This document shows, piece after piece, positions 61,889 to 64,000 of a stretch of 64,000 nt of DNA. Position 1 is the first letter of the stretch. Every line of letters starts with the position of its first letter. Location of the stretch: assembly GCF_014651695.1 (NCBI RefSeq), contig NZ_BMXJ01000005.1, positions 201,415 to 265,414 on the forward strand, in the 5' to 3' direction. The notes beneath the pieces are model-generated. The model saw nothing but the letters and a program-made list of their open reading frames with translations, searched no databases and was not told the DNA's origin. The DNA comes from Nocardiopsis terrae. Lineage in GTDB: Bacteria; Actinomycetota; Actinomycetes; Streptosporangiales; Streptosporangiaceae. The position numbers and the translations under genes were made by a program.

Positions 61889-64000
61889 ATGAGCACCGAC
61901 TTTCCCGACGGCCCGGGCGGCGACCCCGGCTCCTTCGACGAGTTCCTGGCACGGTTCCTCGGCGGGTCCCGTGGGCCCGTCCGCCGCGTCGACCTGTCCA
62001 AGCTGATGAGCCCCGAGGCGCGACAGGTCGCCGACGCCGCGGTCCGGCGCACCCTGGAGGCCGGAGGGACCGACGTCGACTCGGTCCACCTGCTGTGGTC
62101 GCTGCTGCGCTACCCGCCCGTCCGCGAACTCCTGGGACGCACCGACGCCGACCTCACACCGCTGGAGGACGTCGTCGACCAGGCCGTCGCCCAGACCCCG
62201 CGCTCGGTGCGCGGCGGTTCGGCCCGACTCACCCCCGCGGCCAAGCGCGCCTTCCTCGACTCCCTCCAGATCGCCCGCGCCACCGGCAGCACCAGCATCA
62301 CGCCCGAGCACCTGATGTTCGCGCTGGCGGTCAACACCGACGCCCCGGTCGGCCAGCTCCTGCGCGACACCGGCATCACCCCGAAGGCCCTGCAGAAGTC
62401 GGCCGGTCCGGCGTCCGCCGGGGAGCAGCCCGAGGCGGAACCGTCCAGCACCCCGCAACTGGACGAGTTCGGCACCGACATGACCGCTCTGGCCGCCGAG
62501 GGGCGGCTGGACCCGGTGGTCGGCCGGGAGGCCGAGGTCGAACAGTGCATCGAGGTGCTGGCCAGGCGGCGCAAGAACAACCCCGTCCTCATCGGCGACC
62601 CGGGCGTGGGCAAGACCGCGATCGTGGAGGGAATCGCCCAGCGCATCTTCGACGACGACGTCCCCCAGACCCTGCGAGGACGGCGACTCGTCCAGCTGGA
62701 CCTGTCGGGCATCGTCGCGGGCACCCGGTACCGGGGTGACTTCGAGGAGCGGCTCAACGCGATCGTGGACGAGATCCGCGCCCAGTCGGACCGGCTGCTC
62801 ATCTTCATCGACGAGGTCCACACCCTGGTCGGGGCGGGTGCCGCCGAGGGGGCGACCAGCGCCGGGAACATGCTCAAACCCGCGCTGGCCCGCGGGGAAC
62901 TGCACATCATCGGCGCGACGACCGTCGACGAGTACCGCAAGAACATCGAGAAGGACGCCGCGCTGGAGCGGCGGTTCCAGCCCATCCAGGTGCCCGAGCC
63001 CTCGGTGGAGGACACCGTCGAGATCCTGCGCGGACTGCGGGACCGCTACGAGGCCCACCACCAGGTGCGGTTCGGCGACGACAGCCTGGTCGCGGCGGCC
63101 GAGCTGTCCGACCGCTACGTCACCGACAGGTTCCTGCCGGACAAGGCCATCGACCTCGTCGACCAGGCCGGGGCGCGGGTCCGTCTGCGGCTCAGCAGCT
63201 CCAGCTCCACGCTGCGGGACCTGGAGAAGAAGCTCAAGGAACTGGAGGAGCAGAAGGAACGGGCCGTCCAGGAGGAGGACTACGAGAAGGCCTCCCGGCT
63301 GCGCGACGAGATCAACGCGGCCAAGGGCAGCATGCACCAGGCGCGCGGCACCGGTTCGTCCGTGCCCGAGGTGGGTCCGGGCGACATCGCCGAGGTGGTC
63401 TCCCGCAGCACCGGGATCCCGGTGACCCAGCTGACCCAGGAGGAACGGGACCGGCTGGTGAACCTGGAGGAGGTGCTGCACGACCGGGTGATCGGCCAGG
63501 AGGAGGCGGTCACCGCGGTCTCCGAGGCGATCCGCCGCAACCGGGCCGGCCTGGGCGACCCCGACCGGCCGGTGGGGAGCTTCCTGTTCCTGGGGCCGAC
63601 CGGTGTCGGCAAGACCGAACTCGCGCGGGCGCTCGCCGAGGCGCTGTTCGGTTCCGAGGAGGCCATGGTCCGGATCGACATGAGCGAGTTCCAGGAACGG
63701 CACACCACGAGTCGGCTGACCGGGGCGCCCCCCGGTTTCGTGGGTTACGAGGAGGCCGGGCAGCTCACCGAGGCGGTGCGGCGGCACCCGTACTCGGTGC
63801 TGCTGCTCGACGAGGTCGAGAAGGCCCACCCGGACGTGTTCAACCTGCTGCTGCAGCTGTTGGACGACGGTCGGCTCACCGACGGGCAGGGCCGGACCGT
63901 GGACTTCCGGAACACGGTGGTGATCATGACGAGCAACCTGGGGTCGGAGGTCATCACCGGCGGCGCCCCGATGGGTTTCAGCGCCGACGGCCAGATGGAC
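61889..64000 (+). CDS. ClpC-like AAA+ ATPase (C-terminus beyond window)
   Basis: 704 residues are visible. Residues 1-25 are a Gly/Asp-rich start, about 35-165 form a Clp N-domain (two repeats: [33 protein letters not shown] and [32 protein letters not shown]), then AAA1 with Walker A GDPGVGKT (236-243) and [12 protein letters not shown] short middle segment has a UVR-like helix pair with [14 protein letters not shown], not the long ClpB coiled coil. AAA2 has Walker A GPTGVGKT (569-576), [14 protein letters not shown] and IMTSNLGSE. It feeds ClpP or refolds proteins. GGGGGA precedes ATG 61889. No HAIR or CIRCE site is seen upstream. Confidence 0.93.
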   Translation, partial: MSTDFPDGPGGDPGSFDEFLARFLGGSRGPVRRVDLSKLMSPEARQVADAAVRRTLEAGGTDVDSVHLLWSLLRYPPVRELLGRTDADLTPLEDVVDQAVAQTPRSVRGGSARLTPAAKRAFLDSLQIARATGSTSITPEHLMFALAVNTDAPVGQLLRDTGITPKALQKSAGPASAGEQPEAEPSSTPQLDEFGTDMTALAAEGRLDPVVGREAEVEQCIEVLARRRKNNPVLIGDPGVGKTAIVEGIAQRIFDDDVPQTLRGRRLVQLDLSGIVAGTRYRGDFEERLNAIVDEIRAQSDRLLIFIDEVHTLVGAGAAEGATSAGNMLKPALARGELHIIGATTVDEYRKNIEKDAALERRFQPIQVPEPSVEDTVEILRGLRDRYEAHHQVRFGDDSLVAAAELSDRYVTDRFLPDKAIDLVDQAGARVRLRLSSSSSTLRDLEKKLKELEEQKERAVQEEDYEKASRLRDEINAAKGSMHQARGTGSSVPEVGPGDIAEVVSRSTGIPVTQLTQEERDRLVNLEEVLHDRVIGQEEAVTAVSEAIRRNRAGLGDPDRPVGSFLFLGPTGVGKTELARALAEALFGSEEAMVRIDMSEFQERHTTSRLTGAPPGFVGYEEAGQLTEAVRRHPYSVLLLDEVEKAHPDVFNLLLQLLDDGRLTDGQGRTVDFRNTVVIMTSNLGSEVITGGAPMGFSADGQMD

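Overview
The window is about 64 kb of very GC-rich DNA with GTG and TTG starts, leaderless-looking promoters, strong codon bias and dense coding on both strands. This, and families such as RamB, FolP2, dual-domain Lrp, LCP, HspR-type operators and a 6C-like RNA, point to a filamentous actinomycete. Nocardiopsis or a close relative is my best guess, from memory of similar proteins and not checked. Most of the window reads as chromosomal core and ordinary accessory genes. I see no prophage, insertion sequence, CRISPR array, rRNA or tRNA.

Layout. 1-5 kb: a truncated acyl-CoA dehydrogenase, a lactate 2-monooxygenase-like flavoenzyme, and the divergent ramB/aceA pair of the glyoxylate shunt. 5-12 kb: a small acidic repeat lipoprotein, a CPBP membrane protease, an ABC-2 exporter divergent from a DesK/DesR-like two-component pair, and an MFS exporter divergent from a GntR regulator, with an 18-bp direct repeat between them. 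12-20 kb: an RraA-like protein, FolP2, a two-domain Lrp regulator, an LCP cell-wall ligase, membrane and secreted proteins, dodecin, and a 6C-like non-coding RNA. 20-27 kb: a large HEAT-repeat protein, then mobA, rtcB and moaA, all on the minus strand. 27-37 kb: a lipase-like hydrolase, a MocR regulator divergent from a YczE-type membrane protein, a GH15 trehalase/glucoamylase, two divergent Ser/Thr kinases with very different C-termini, and ung.

37.4-44.1 kb is the most unusual segment. Two full-length paralogous NACHT NTPases (1076 and 1104 residues) lie in tandem, each preceded by the same 13-bp motif. Their architecture, a helical N-terminus, a P-loop NACHT core and a long C-terminal region without a named domain, is that of bacterial NLR-like STAND proteins, some of which are anti-phage. 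A convergent Sir2 deacetylase overlaps the end of the second gene.

44-64 kb: a sulfotransferase-like protein, TetR/EamA, RidA, an aldo/keto reductase, a PucR regulator, P450, Dps and an iron-type alcohol dehydrogenase. A sulfur-uptake block follows: an ssuABC-type sulfonate transporter with a palindromic operator and a lone MetQ lipoprotein. Next comes a small Hsp20-like gene with a perfect HAIR (HspR) operator, then xylB, a second aldo/keto reductase, and a ClpC-like AAA+ chaperone cut by the window end. Starts were chosen from ribosome-binding sites and family boundaries where visible. Functions rest on motifs read by eye.
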